Source: Rhizomicrobium sp. (GTDB taxonomy: Bacteria; Pseudomonadota; Alphaproteobacteria; Micropepsales; Micropepsaceae). From it: DNA of 64,000 bases. How positions within the stretch are numbered: the stretch's first letter is position 1; every line of letters begins with the position of its first letter. This document shows, in pieces, positions 52,618-62,219 of this stretch. The notes under the pieces are model-generated. The model saw nothing but the letters and a program-made list of their open reading frames with translations, was not told where the DNA came from and ran no database searches. The stretch lies in NCBI GenBank assembly GCA_037200045.1, contig JBBCHM010000001.1, forward strand, positions 558,001 through 622,000, read 5' to 3'. Both the position numbers and the translations under genes were made by a program.

Positions 52618-54344
52618 TATGGAGCCTCGAGCGTCACGCGCAGAACCTCGTCGATCGACGTCAGGCCCACCAACGCCTTTGCGAATCCATGACGCTGCAT
52701 CGGCACCATGCCGGACGAGGACGCCAGCGAGCGCAGCTCCCCCGCTCCGGCTTTTCGCATGATGGCATCGCGCAGCGCGTCGGATATGGCGAGGATTTCG
52801 ACGATGGGTGTGCGGCCGCGATAGCCGGTGCCGCGGCACGTCCCGCATCCGGTCGCGCGATACAGTTCAACGCCCCGGCCATTGGCGGCCGCGACGAGTT
52901 CCAAGCGCTCGATCAGTTCGGCGCCGGGAACATAGGCTTCGCGGCAGGCAGGACAGAGCGTGCGGACCAGTCGCTGCGCGACCACGCCGTTCAGCGTGGC
53001 GGTCAGGAGATAGTCCTCGAGCCCCATGTCGATCAGGCGGGCGATCGCGCTGGGCGCGTCGTTGGTATGCAGCGTGGAAAGGATGAGATGTCCGGTCAAT
53101 GCCGCCTGCGCCGCGATTCGCGCCGTTTCCAGATCGCGGATTTCGCCGATCATCATGATGTCGGGATCGTGACGCAGGAACGAGCGCAGCGCATTGGCGA
53201 AGCTCAGCCCGATTTGCGGCTTGACTTGAACCTGATTGATCCCGTCGAGGCGATATTCAATCGGATCCTCGATGGTGAGGATCTTGCGGTCGACCGAATT
53301 CAGCTCCGACAGAGCCGTATACAACGTGGTCGTCTTGCCGCTTCCGGTGGGTCCCGTGACGAGCACGATCCCGTGCGGCCGCTGGGTGAGCCGGCGCAGA
53401 CCGGCTACGAGGTGATCCTCGAAGCCCAGCGCGCCGAAGTCGAGCGATAGCTGGCCGCGGTCGAGCAGGCGCAGCACCACGCTCTCGCCGTGAACGGTCG
53501 GCGTAGTCGCCACGCGGAAATCGATGTCGGTTCCCCGCACGGCGAGCGTGATGCGGCCGTCCTGGGCCAGGCGGCGTTCGGCGATGTTGAGTTTCGCCAT
53601 GACCTTGATGCGCGACACGATCGGCGCGGCAAGGCCTTTGGCCGGCGAGTCCGCGCGTTGCAGCACGCCGTCGACGCGATAGCGCACGACCAGCTCGTTT
53701 TCCATGGGCTCAATGTGGATGTCCGAGGCCCGCATTTCGGCGGCGCGTGCGATGATAGCGTTGACGAGCCTGACGACCGGTGCCTCGCTCGCCTGGTCGC
53801 TGAGCCGGTCGACGTCGTCGGCGACGCTGCTCTCCGGCGACGATGCATTCTGGCGCGCTATGCCGTCGTCGCGCGCGTCGCCATATAGCCGCTCGAACGC
53901 GGTCTCGAATTCCGATGGATAGGCGACACATACTTCGATCGGCATTTCGGCGGCGAACCGGAATGCCGAGATCGCGTAGTCGTCGAGCGGATTGACCATC
54001 GCAACTCGCAGCCGATCCGCGGCAAGCCGGAGCGGAATTGTCCGCATGTCGCGCAAAAACTTCGGGCTTAGTCGGTCTTCGAGCACGGGAACAGCCGGAT
54101 AGTCCGTCGCCGACGCGATGCGAAGATCGAAGGCGGCGGCGATTGCGCCCGTGAGGTCTCGTTCGGATACGAGCCCAAGACGCGTCAGGACCGTCTCGAT
54201 ACGGTCACCGCTTTCCCCGGCGGCTTGCGCGGCGCGCTCCACGCCGCCTGGGGTGATCCTGCCGGCAGCGATCAGGTGGGCGATCAGTCTTTCGGGCTGT
54301 CGTGCGGCCTTCTCGCGCGCAGTCGCTCGTTCGGCTTGAACCAT
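52617..54344 (-). CDS. gspE: type II secretion ATPase GspE
   Basis: 575 residues. N-terminal T2SSE_N/MshEN-type region (about 15-150), then the ATPase: Walker A 'GPTGSGKTTTLY' (about 328-340), Asp box 'KILTIEDPIEYRLDGINQVQV', Walker B 'DPDIMMIGEIRD' (about 395), His box 'STLHTNDAPSA' and a tetracysteine zinc site (CPAC about 463, CGTC about 500). Drives pseudopilus growth. The ATG at 54344 follows GGGGGCG; the frame extends 19 codons upstream. The gene follows the tonB-like gene by 124 bases and leads the tightly coupled gsp set. Confidence 0.95.
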   Translation of the reverse strand: MVQAERATAREKAARQPERLIAHLIAAGRITPGGVERAAQAAGESGDRIETVLTRLGLVSERDLTGAIAAAFDLRIASATDYPAVPVLEDRLSPKFLRDMRTIPLRLAADRLRVAMVNPLDDYAISAFRFAAEMPIEVCVAYPSEFETAFERLYGDARDDGIARQNASSPESSVADDVDRLSDQASEAPVVRLVNAIIARAAEMRASDIHIEPMENELVVRYRVDGVLQRADSPAKGLAAPIVSRIKVMAKLNIAERRLAQDGRITLAVRGTDIDFRVATTPTVHGESVVLRLLDRGQLSLDFGALGFEDHLVAGLRRLTQRPHGIVLVTGPTGSGKTTTLYTALSELNSVDRKILTIEDPIEYRLDGINQVQVKPQIGLSFANALRSFLRHDPDIMMIGEIRDLETARIAAQAALTGHLILSTLHTNDAPSAIARLIDMGLEDYLLTATLNGVVAQRLVRTLCPACREAYVPGAELIERLELVAAANGRGVELYRATGCGTCRGTGYRGRTPIVEILAISDALRDAIMRKAGAGELRSLASSSGMVPMQRHGFAKALVGLTSIDEVLRVTLEAP

Positions 54345-54468
54345 TGCCACGGACGCCCCCGACGGTACCAGTCGGACTACACCCGCTGATCTCGAACACA
54401 CTCCCGATTTCTGGCCAAGCCTAGCGTCAAAGGGTGTTTTGGCAAAGGGCGTCGCCCGTTGCCCGTGA

Positions 54469-55119
54469 TCAGAACGGCACCACCGCGGTGGTCGTCACCG
54501 AAATTGCGTGACCGTCCTGCATCGCCGGCCTGTAGCGCCAATGCGCCTGCACCCAGGAAACCGCGAGCGCATCCAATGCCTGCAGGCCACTGGAAGTCTC
54601 GACCACTGCTCCGGCAATCGAGCCGTCGGCCGCCACTGTGAGAAGCAGGCGCAGCTGGGCGCGATGCGAAGCCGCGAGCATGATCCCGGTCAACGGCGGC
54701 GCGCTGTGGAACTCGCCGATCGCTTCGGCGGGGACCGTGACCGCGGGTCCGCCTGTCGCCGTCGCCATCGAGATTGCCTTTTGCGGCGGGTCGGCGACGA
54801 TCACGATATCAGGCGGGAGAACAGCCGCGTCGTTCGGGGATTTCAGATCGAGTTTGGGAGGCATACCCCGAGAGAGACGCGGTCCGCCGGGACTTATCGA
54901 GATCGTCATTCCGGGAAGCGCCTTCGCAACAGGGGCGGGCCTCAGCGGGTCGATGAGCACGAGTACCAGAAGCGCATGGATGACGAACACCATGGCGAAC
55001 GCCGTTTCGCGTCGCCGCATCCAAGAGAGGCCGGCAACCCATGAAATAAATGGCCGAGCCCGGGAAACAGGGCTGTGGAACAACCGCCAATCGCCATTTG
55101 TGTTGGTGAAAAAGCTCAT
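54469..55119 (-). CDS. TonB-like energy transducer, first gene of the gsp operon
   Basis: 216 residues: basic N-terminus, one membrane helix (about 38-57, 'TAFAMVFVIHALLVLVLI'), a Pro-containing periplasmic linker shorter than in classic TonB, and a C-terminal 'HRAQLRLLLTVAADGSIAGAVVETSSGLQALDALAVSWVQAHWRYRPAMQDG' matching the TonB C-terminal fold. It could energise an outer-membrane receptor or serve the secretion system. No exbB or exbD is in the window. The ATG at 55119 was preferred over a GTG at 55152; neither has a good ribosome site. Position upstream of gspE on the same strand suggests co-transcription. Confidence 0.78.
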   Translation of the reverse strand: MSFFTNTNGDWRLFHSPVSRARPFISWVAGLSWMRRRETAFAMVFVIHALLVLVLIDPLRPAPVAKALPGMTISISPGGPRLSRGMPPKLDLKSPNDAAVLPPDIVIVADPPQKAISMATATGGPAVTVPAEAIGEFHSAPPLTGIMLAASHRAQLRLLLTVAADGSIAGAVVETSSGLQALDALAVSWVQAHWRYRPAMQDGHAISVTTTAVVPF

Positions 55120-55523
55120 CTTCTTATCTGTATTTGGGTTGATTTCGGACACATCGTCTTACGCGTATGTGCGAAGTAAAGAGAAATACTCCAGGCACCT
55201 ATTTTTCAGGCGTTATGGAGCGTCCCGCAGAGTGAACATCGGAGGCCATTTTCCGCTTCGAGCCGGCGATCCTGCAAAACATAAGCTCCAACCCTAATAT
55301 TATTGGCAGGAATTCCGACGCTCCATTATGTCAGAAATATTCTGCTCCTTGGATATCTTGATCTCGCAGATCGATCGATGTTAATCATGAGTTACTGCGC
55401 ATGCGTTCCACGTGCGCCTCAGTAACAGTTCGTGCGCGTTCTGATTGCCCGGCCGAGTCGGCAGGGGAAGCGGGTGATTGCTGCGCGAATGTTTTCGCGC
55501 ATCGCATGATTTGGGGGGCGTCG
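55120..55523. other. divergent promoter region between tonB-like/gsp operon and rhs gene
   Basis: No gene seen in these 404 bases. It is markedly AT-rich around 55285-55400. A TTAA-N7-TTAC match (55381-55395) resembles a CtrA site with one mismatch. An in-frame extension of the rhs frame exists up to 55401 but has no ribosome site. Promoters for both operons should lie here. Confidence 0.5.
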
Positions 55524-58500
55524 ATGCGAATTTGCGTTCTTGTGGCATTGCTGTCTGTGCTTGGGCTGACGGCTCCGGTTCGCGCGGCGGATGCACCTCC
55601 GGCGATGATCGTCCCGGGCCAGTTCGCTGTGAGCTCGACCGGCGCGGCGACCTACATGATTCCGATTACGGTTCCGCCGGGCACCGCTGGCATGGTCCCG
55701 GCGCTTTCGCTGAGTTATTCGAGCCAGAGCGGAGACGGTATCGTCGGATGGGGATGGGCGCTCTCCGGACTCCCCTCGGTTGTAAGATGCCCAAAGACGC
55801 TCGCGCAGGATGGCGTCCATGGCGGAGTCCGCTACGACTCGAACGACCGTTTCTGCCTAGAGGGCCAGCGGCTGGTCGCGATCAGCGGTACCTACGGCGC
55901 CGACAGCACGGAGTACCGCACCGAGATCGATGGATTCAGCAAGATCGTGTCTTATGGTGCTGCCGGCTCAGGGCCTTCCTATTTCCGCGTTTGGACCAAG
56001 TCGGGTCAGATCATGGAATTCGGCAACTCGACAGATTCGAAGTTGCTGGCCGTCGGCACCAGCACCGCGCGTTCCTGGGCCGTCAACAAGATCGGGGATC
56101 GCAAAGGCAACTATCTCACGGTCAGCTATACGAACGACGCGACCAACGGTCAGGCCTATCCGACGCGCGTCGATTATACGGGCAACGCTTCGGCCGGGCT
56201 CGGTCCTTACAATTCGGTGCAGTTTGTCTATGCGACGCGCGGCGATATCACGCCCACCTATCAGGCCGGTTCGCTGCAGCAGACGACCGTCGTCCTCACC
56301 AATATCAAGACCTATCAGGGCGCCAATCTGGTTTACGACTATCGCCTCGCCTACCGGACCGGCACTTCGACGGTACATTCGCGGCTGACATCGGTGACGC
56401 TGTGCGACGGCGCCGGCGCTTGCCTCGCGCCGACAACGTTCGGCTGGCAAGGCGGGACGGGCACGCTAAGCTATTCGACCGCGGCGCTGAGCCTGATGAC
56501 CGGGACTGGAACCTATGCGGCCCCCGGAGACTTCAACGGCGACGGGCTGACCGATCTTGCGATCAATCTCGACGCGACCATGACATGTCCGACGGGCGGC
56601 TCGATCTACGATGTGACTGCCACCGGCACCTACACTCAAGCCAATATGGGGATGTGCCTGACGGGCGCCATGCTCTCCAATCAGAACGCCGACGGCTACA
56701 CCGACCTGGCGCTGGACTCCGCCTCTGGAGCATTTTCGCCCGCCTGGACGTATCTGTATACGAACAATCGCACCGGCGGGTTCACGCTCTCGCAGCTGAT
56801 CACCTCGGGCAGATGGGTCACGTTCGGAGATTTCAACGGCGACGGTTACGGCCTCGACTATGTCCATAACGGCACTGTGTCGGGCACGACCGACGTCACG
56901 TCCTTCGTCGGGTCGCCCTATGGCGGCACGACGGTTACGCTGTCGACGCCCTGGGTTGCGAATTTCATTACCGGCGATTTCGATGGGGACGGCTGCGACG
57001 ATGTCTGGGCACCCAATCCGGCCAATAAGATCTATCTGATCTGCGGTCCGTCCGTGCCGACCATCACCGTGCCCAACTGGTCGGCCTATAACGTGGTGCT
57101 GGGCGACTTCAATGGCGACGGCAAGCTCGACGTCCTGGCCGTTCCGGCCAGCGGAGCCGGCACGATGCGGCTGTCGACCGGCACCTCGCTGGTGGCGACA
57201 AGCTTCACGGTTCCGACCGCCTGGGACGGCAAGAGGATCGCCGCAGGCGACTGGAACGGGGACGGAAAGACCGATATCGCCGTCATCGACACGACCACGA
57301 CCTTTTACCTGTCGACCGGCACGGGATTCGTTTCGGTTACCACGGCATCGACGACGGGCACGATCTACAACGCCACGCGCGGTGACTGGAACAGTGATGG
57401 GGCGGACGATCTGTTGATCCGCAAGTCCACCGGCGACGTGCAGATACTGTTCTCCAATGCGCCCGAACTGATCACGTCGATTTCCAACGGCGTCGGATCG
57501 ACAACGGCGGTAAGTTACGATCGGCTGAACAAGAATGGCAGCTTCTACGCACGGGACACCAGCGCGAGCTATCCGACGGAGGACGTCGATGGACCGCTTT
57601 ATCTGGTGAGCCGCATCGATCAGTCCAACGGGGTCGGCGGTACCTATAGCTCGACCTATGCCTACGGCAGCGGCAAGACCGGTTTGACCGGGCGTGGCTT
57701 CCTCGGCTTCGCCAATATGACGATCACCGATCTTCAGACCGGCGTCGTGCAGACGACGAATTATCGCACCGATTTTCCGTATGTCGGCCTGACCGCCTGG
57801 CAAACCAAGACGGCACCCAAGACCGGCGGCGGCACGGTCACGATCAGTTCCACCGTGAATACCTATGAGGCGGTCACGCTCGGCAGCGGGGGCACCGCGC
57901 GGAGCTTTGTCGCCCTGACTCAGAGCGTGGTCAGCGGCGATGACGAGGATTTCGCGACCGGCGCCACCTACGCGATGCCGACCACGACGACGAATTACAC
58001 ATTCGATTGCGATTCCAATCCCAACCCTTGCTATGGCGAGGCCACGAATGTCGTCGTTTCGACGTTGTATGGCGCCGGCACCTCGACCAAGACGAACGGC
58101 AACGCCTATGCAGACGATGCCGCGAACTGGATTCTAGGGCGCGTCACCTACAGCACGGTCGAGAGTGTGGTCGGAAGCTCCGACATCGTCCGCCACACCT
58201 GTTTCCAATACGAGAGTGGAACCGGCGTTCTGACGCGGGAGGAAATCGAGCCCAGCAGCTCGGCTTGCAATTCCTCGTTCGGCACCTACACGGTCGAGAT
58301 CGACTACACCTTGGATTCGTACGGCCATCGGACGGCCACGGCCACTAGCGGCGATGCTATCACGTCCCGCTCATCGGGGGCCGGCTTCGACAGTTTCGGC
58401 GAATTTCAAACGTCCGGCACCAATGCCCTCTCGCAAAACGAAAGCTGGACCCACAGCGCCGCTTTCGGGAGCTCGACCAGCCATACTGGGCCCAACGGGC

Positions 58501-61500
58501 TGACAACGTCTTGGACGTACGACACCTTCGGGCGCATCACGCAGGAGACCGTTCCCATCGGAACCAAGACCAACACCTCCTACGCCTACTGCTCGGGCGT
58601 GAACGGCGGCAGCGCGTCTTGCCCGACGAACGGCGCCTTCCTGCGGAACGTGACGCCGGTCGCCTCCGACGGCGTGACCCAGATCGGCCCCAAGGTGACG
58701 ACCTACTACGACTGCCTGTCGAGGGCGATTGCGATGGACGGCCAGGGCTTCGACGGCAGCACCGTCCGCCAGGCGACCCAATATGACGCCGATGGCCGCG
58801 TCCAGCAAACCAGCCGTCCCTACTTCCTCTCGGGTGGAACGGCGAAATGGACGGTGTTCACCTATGACGCCCTCGGACGTGTCACCCGCGCCGATCTGCC
58901 GGACGGCAGCCACATGGGAAATACCTTCCAGGGCCTCACTACCGTCGCGACCAACGCGCTCGGACAGACAACGACCTCGACGAACAATGCGCAAGGGCAG
59001 ATCGCCTCGGTCGCCGACAACGCCGGCCATACGACGAGCTATGTCTACGATGCGCTCGGCAATCTGAAGACCGTCACCGACTCGGCCGGCAACGTCACCT
59101 CCACCACCTACGATCTGCGCGGCAACAAGACGGCGGCATCGGATCCCGATCTGGGCTCCTGGTCGTATACCTACGATGTGTTGGGCGAGATGCTGACGCA
59201 GACCGACGCCAAGTTGCAAACCGCCACGCTGACCTACGATCTGCTCGGCCGCGTCGCGACCCGCAACGAGAACAATCTCTATACTGCCTGGACCTATGGC
59301 ACCTCCGCCGCCAGCCACAATGTCGGCCAGCTCGTCGAGGTGAAGGCGTGCACCAATTCGGGATGCGGGTCGGTCGTGTCCGACAAGACGATCGCCTATG
59401 ACAGCCTCGGCCGGACCTCGACCGTGTCGCTGGCGACCGGCGGATCGACCTACATCACCACGACGACCTATGACGGCTACGGCCGCGCCGCCACGGTGGC
59501 GAGCCCCTCGGGCTTCGTGCAGCTCAACGTCTATACCAGCCTGAGCTACCTGTCGCAGATCAAGGACAACGGCACCGCTGCGACGCTTTGGACCGCCAAT
59601 GCCCGCGATGCGGAGCTTCACCTGACTCAGCAGACGGCCGGGAACGGCGTCGTTACGACCGACACCTACGATGCCAATACCGGTCTGCTCACCAACGTTC
59701 GCGCCGGCCCGTCGGACTCGGTGGCGGCGTTCGACTACACCTATGACAGCCTCGGCAACCTCACCTATCGTTCGGACAATTATCAGGGCGTCTTCGAGCG
59801 CTATTGCTACGACAATCTGAACCGGCTGACGAACTCGGCGACCGGCGCGAGCGGGGTGTCAAGCTGCACCTCGTCCGGCGGCGGCATCACGACCAAGACG
59901 GTCGGCTACGATGCGCTCGGCAATATCACCTCGAAGTCAGACATCGGCACCTACAGCTATCCGTCGGCCGGCTCGGCGCGGCCGCATGCGGTCGCCTCGA
60001 TCGTCGGCACGGTCAACGGCGTGACCAATCCCGCATACACCTACGATTCGAACGGCAGCCTGACGGCGGGCGCCGGCCGCACGGTCAGCTACACCGCCTT
60101 CAACATGGCCGACACGATCACGCAGGGCGCGACCAGCTCCGCCTTCGCCTATGACGGCGACCACGCCCGGCTGACGCAGACCCTGACTGTCGGCGGGACG
60201 GCGACGACCACGACCTATCTCTACGGCACCGGAACGATGGCGGAGAAGTCGGTCACCGGCGGCATGACGACGTGGCACGACTATCTGATGGCCGACGGCA
60301 AGATGGTGGGTGAGCGCTTCTGCACCGGCGGCGCGCCGTGCACGAGCGGGGCCATCTGGTTCTTCTTCGTCCTCGACCATCTGGGCTCGATCGCGGTGAT
60401 CGCCGACGGCTCCGGCGCGGTGACGGAGCGACTCAGCTATGACGCCTGGGGCAGGCGGCGCAATTCGAACGGAACCGATAACACCTCCTGCGGCGTCGCC
60501 AGCGGCACCACGCGCGGCTTCACAGGCCAGGAGGAGATCGACGCGGTCTGCCTCGTCAATCTGAACGCGCGCCTTTACGATTCCACCCTTGGCCGCTTCA
60601 TGTCGGCCGATCCGATGACGGAGAACTGGTACAACCAGCAGATCCTCAACCGCTATTCCTATGTCGGCAACAATCCGCTTTCCTTCACCGATCCGTCGGG
60701 TCTGTGTTTCCTTGGCTGTTTCTGGAAGCACATTCCCATCTTGGGCTCGCTGATCGACGCCCTGATCGCCAAGCCGATCTGGAACACCTATCTCGCCATA
60801 AAGACAAACCCGCTGAAGTTCGCGCTTTATGAAATCGGCAAGATCGTGGTTAGCTACGTGACGGCCGGCATCACGGACTTTCTCGAAGATGAGTTCGATA
60901 TTGCCTCGATGCAGCTAGGCGGGGTTTCCGGAGACGTACTCGTCAGCAGTACGTTGAACAGCGCCGGAACCGCCGCAATCGGCACGGGCATATACGGCGG
61001 CAACTGGAACTACGTATTGCTCGCCAGCGCCGATGGAGCCGTGACGCCGATTATCAATGCACAATTCGCTCCCGCATTCGATGATCCGAATGGTGCCGGA
61101 ACCGGTGGAGGCTTGACGCCCGATCAGATGAACAGCACCCAAATCGATTGGGGCGGTGCGGCGGAACACGCCCTCGCCATGGGCGCGAAAGACGCCGCCA
61201 TTGCATACGCCCTGGGCAGAAATGCTCTCGATGCGTTTTCCACTGGCGCCGTCGGAACATTCTCCTCCGATGTCTATCGCAGCTACGTGCATCAGGATCC
61301 GAATTTGATCGGGACCGGCGATGGTGGCGTGGATAAGTTGGGCAATAACTGGGTTATTGGGTACGGCGTGAACAACTGGGGCCGCTGGTGGTCAAGTACC
61401 GAAGGTCCGCAAGCCTTCTACGAGGAGGGTGGATGGCTCAGCCAGTTTATGGACGTTCTGCCAGGCATGGATCCAACCTCGATGCTGCATGACGTCTGGT

Positions 61501-61661
61501 CGGTCCAATATCTGAATACCGACTGTTTCGGGATGGACACGTGTCCGACGATGATGGCGCCCGCATACTATGTATCCGCGATGGCGCTTTCGTCGAAATA
61601 TATCCCGGCTTACGGTCTGCCTGGGAAAGATTGCCGAAAATCAGACGAACACCACTGCTGA
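55524..61661 (+). CDS. secreted SpvB/FG-GAP/YD-repeat (Rhs) polymorphic toxin-like protein
   Basis: 2,045 residues. Signal peptide (about 1-22), SpvB-like N-terminus ('IPITVPPGTAGMVPALSLSYSS', about 28-310), seven FG-GAP/VCBS calcium-type repeats (GDFNGDGLTDLAI, GDFDGDGCDDVW, GDWNGDGKTDIAV and others, about 330-635), a TcdB-middle-like region (about 645-770), YD repeats (about 1085-1560) and the Rhs core 'DHLGSIAVIADGSGAV' to 'GRFMSADPMTENWYNQQ' and 'RYSYVGNNPLSFTDPSGL' (about 1615-1727). Then comes a unique tip of about 318 residues with a 'MLHDVW' motif (His1989, Asp1990, Trp1992) and 'CPTMMAPAYY', reminiscent of tips of haemagglutinin/Rhs toxins but not identified. Start ATG follows TTGGGGGG. 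The Rhs shell would hold the tip, which the cell would release as a toxin. No VgrG or PAAR; export is likely Sec plus the neighbouring type II system. Confidence 0.92.
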   Translation: MRICVLVALLSVLGLTAPVRAADAPPAMIVPGQFAVSSTGAATYMIPITVPPGTAGMVPALSLSYSSQSGDGIVGWGWALSGLPSVVRCPKTLAQDGVHGGVRYDSNDRFCLEGQRLVAISGTYGADSTEYRTEIDGFSKIVSYGAAGSGPSYFRVWTKSGQIMEFGNSTDSKLLAVGTSTARSWAVNKIGDRKGNYLTVSYTNDATNGQAYPTRVDYTGNASAGLGPYNSVQFVYATRGDITPTYQAGSLQQTTVVLTNIKTYQGANLVYDYRLAYRTGTSTVHSRLTSVTLCDGAGACLAPTTFGWQGGTGTLSYSTAALSLMTGTGTYAAPGDFNGDGLTDLAINLDATMTCPTGGSIYDVTATGTYTQANMGMCLTGAMLSNQNADGYTDLALDSASGAFSPAWTYLYTNNRTGGFTLSQLITSGRWVTFGDFNGDGYGLDYVHNGTVSGTTDVTSFVGSPYGGTTVTLSTPWVANFITGDFDGDGCDDVWAPNPANKIYLICGPSVPTITVPNWSAYNVVLGDFNGDGKLDVLAVPASGAGTMRLSTGTSLVATSFTVPTAWDGKRIAAGDWNGDGKTDIAVIDTTTTFYLSTGTGFVSVTTASTTGTIYNATRGDWNSDGADDLLIRKSTGDVQILFSNAPELITSISNGVGSTTAVSYDRLNKNGSFYARDTSASYPTEDVDGPLYLVSRIDQSNGVGGTYSSTYAYGSGKTGLTGRGFLGFANMTITDLQTGVVQTTNYRTDFPYVGLTAWQTKTAPKTGGGTVTISSTVNTYEAVTLGSGGTARSFVALTQSVVSGDDEDFATGATYAMPTTTTNYTFDCDSNPNPCYGEATNVVVSTLYGAGTSTKTNGNAYADDAANWILGRVTYSTVESVVGSSDIVRHTCFQYESGTGVLTREEIEPSSSACNSSFGTYTVEIDYTLDSYGHRTATATSGDAITSRSSGAGFDSFGEFQTSGTNALSQNESWTHSAAFGSSTSHTGPNGLTTSWTYDTFGRITQETVPIGTKTNTSYAYCSGVNGGSASCPTNGAFLRNVTPVASDGVTQIGPKVTTYYDCLSRAIAMDGQGFDGSTVRQATQYDADGRVQQTSRPYFLSGGTAKWTVFTYDALGRVTRADLPDGSHMGNTFQGLTTVATNALGQTTTSTNNAQGQIASVADNAGHTTSYVYDALGNLKTVTDSAGNVTSTTYDLRGNKTAASDPDLGSWSYTYDVLGEMLTQTDAKLQTATLTYDLLGRVATRNENNLYTAWTYGTSAASHNVGQLVEVKACTNSGCGSVVSDKTIAYDSLGRTSTVSLATGGSTYITTTTYDGYGRAATVASPSGFVQLNVYTSLSYLSQIKDNGTAATLWTANARDAELHLTQQTAGNGVVTTDTYDANTGLLTNVRAGPSDSVAAFDYTYDSLGNLTYRSDNYQGVFERYCYDNLNRLTNSATGASGVSSCTSSGGGITTKTVGYDALGNITSKSDIGTYSYPSAGSARPHAVASIVGTVNGVTNPAYTYDSNGSLTAGAGRTVSYTAFNMADTITQGATSSAFAYDGDHARLTQTLTVGGTATTTTYLYGTGTMAEKSVTGGMTTWHDYLMADGKMVGERFCTGGAPCTSGAIWFFFVLDHLGSIAVIADGSGAVTERLSYDAWGRRRNSNGTDNTSCGVASGTTRGFTGQEEIDAVCLVNLNARLYDSTLGRFMSADPMTENWYNQQILNRYSYVGNNPLSFTDPSGLCFLGCFWKHIPILGSLIDALIAKPIWNTYLAIKTNPLKFALYEIGKIVVSYVTAGITDFLEDEFDIASMQLGGVSGDVLVSSTLNSAGTAAIGTGIYGGNWNYVLLASADGAVTPIINAQFAPAFDDPNGAGTGGGLTPDQMNSTQIDWGGAAEHALAMGAKDAAIAYALGRNALDAFSTGAVGTFSSDVYRSYVHQDPNLIGTGDGGVDKLGNNWVIGYGVNNWGRWWSSTEGPQAFYEEGGWLSQFMDVLPGMDPTSMLHDVWSVQYLNTDCFGMDTCPTMMAPAYYVSAMALSSKYIPAYGLPGKDCRKSDEHHC

Positions 61662-61672
61662 GGGGCGGGGCG

Positions 61673-62110
61673 ATGCAAATGCGATATGTCTTGGCGCTTT
61701 GCCCTTTGCTTCTGATCGGATGCGATAGCACGTCCGCGATATACCCTATCGGATACACAACCGAAGTCGCAGCTCCCGCCGAAGCAGCTGATCTACAGCG
61801 AATTGACGAAGCACTTGAAGAAAGCGGATTTATTCTCGCTTCGCAACCAAACAAGCGAATCAGGTTTGGTCGCGACGAGAGCGCAATACTTCTCCAAATC
61901 TGGAAATGGCGACGTCAAAGCTCGACGGATGTCGGTGTTCATCGGGAGGGCGATGCGTACAGAATCACTTTCACGGATCGTCAAACGACCGGGATCGAAC
62001 TGGTGGGAGAGCCTTGCCGCACGTATTTGGAGTTCATGTCGACTTTGAAGGCCAAGTTCGGGTTGGAACAGTCGCGGCTCACGTTCCGCAGAGAAGCCTG
62101 CAATCCGTAA
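61673..62110 (+). CDS. small lipoprotein, candidate immunity protein for the Rhs tip
   Basis: 145 residues starting 11 bases after the rhs stop, with an AGGGGCGGGG ribosome site. Lipobox 'LLLIGC' (Cys17), then a small alpha/beta domain ('RIDEALEESGFIL', 'SAILLQIWKW', 'PCRTYLEFMSTLKAKFG', 'RLTFRREACNP') with two further cysteines that may pair. No family recognised. Its position directly after a variable Rhs tip, its size and its second, diverged copy downstream next to a fragment of the same tip argue for immunity. A lipoprotein location in the periplasm would mean that the toxin acts there or on the envelope. Confidence 0.7.
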   Translation: MQMRYVLALCPLLLIGCDSTSAIYPIGYTTEVAAPAEAADLQRIDEALEESGFILASQPNKRIRFGRDESAILLQIWKWRRQSSTDVGVHREGDAYRITFTDRQTTGIELVGEPCRTYLEFMSTLKAKFGLEQSRLTFRREACNP

Positions 62111-62140
62111 CGGACGCAAGCCCTTTTGGGGACGCGCCAA

Positions 62141-62191
62141 GGTGACTGAGCGTCTCTCCTGCGACGCCCGGCAAGCGGCGCAATTCGAACG
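62141..62191 (+). pseudogene. fragment of Rhs core (displaced)
   Basis: This 51-base stretch matches the core of the intact rhs gene at 60420-60471, including GGCGGCGCAATTCGAACG without a mismatch. It translates as VTERLS.DA before a 2-base deletion breaks the frame. It lies after the lipoprotein gene, where no rhs frame is open, so it is a leftover of a second rhs end. Confidence 0.8.
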
Positions 62192-62219
62192 CGCCAGCAG
62201 CACTTTCTGAATACTAATA

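Noticed and set aside
54345..54401. N-terminal extension of GspE
   Set aside because: Nineteen extra codons without GspE similarity; the ATG at 54344 has the better ribosome site.
55401..55523. 41-residue N-terminal extension of the Rhs protein
   Set aside because: It would bury the signal peptide and has no ribosome site; the ATG at 55524 follows TTGGGGGG.
62111..62140. Possible terminator after the lipoprotein gene
   Set aside because: CCCTTTTGGGG is too short and lacks a following T-run.
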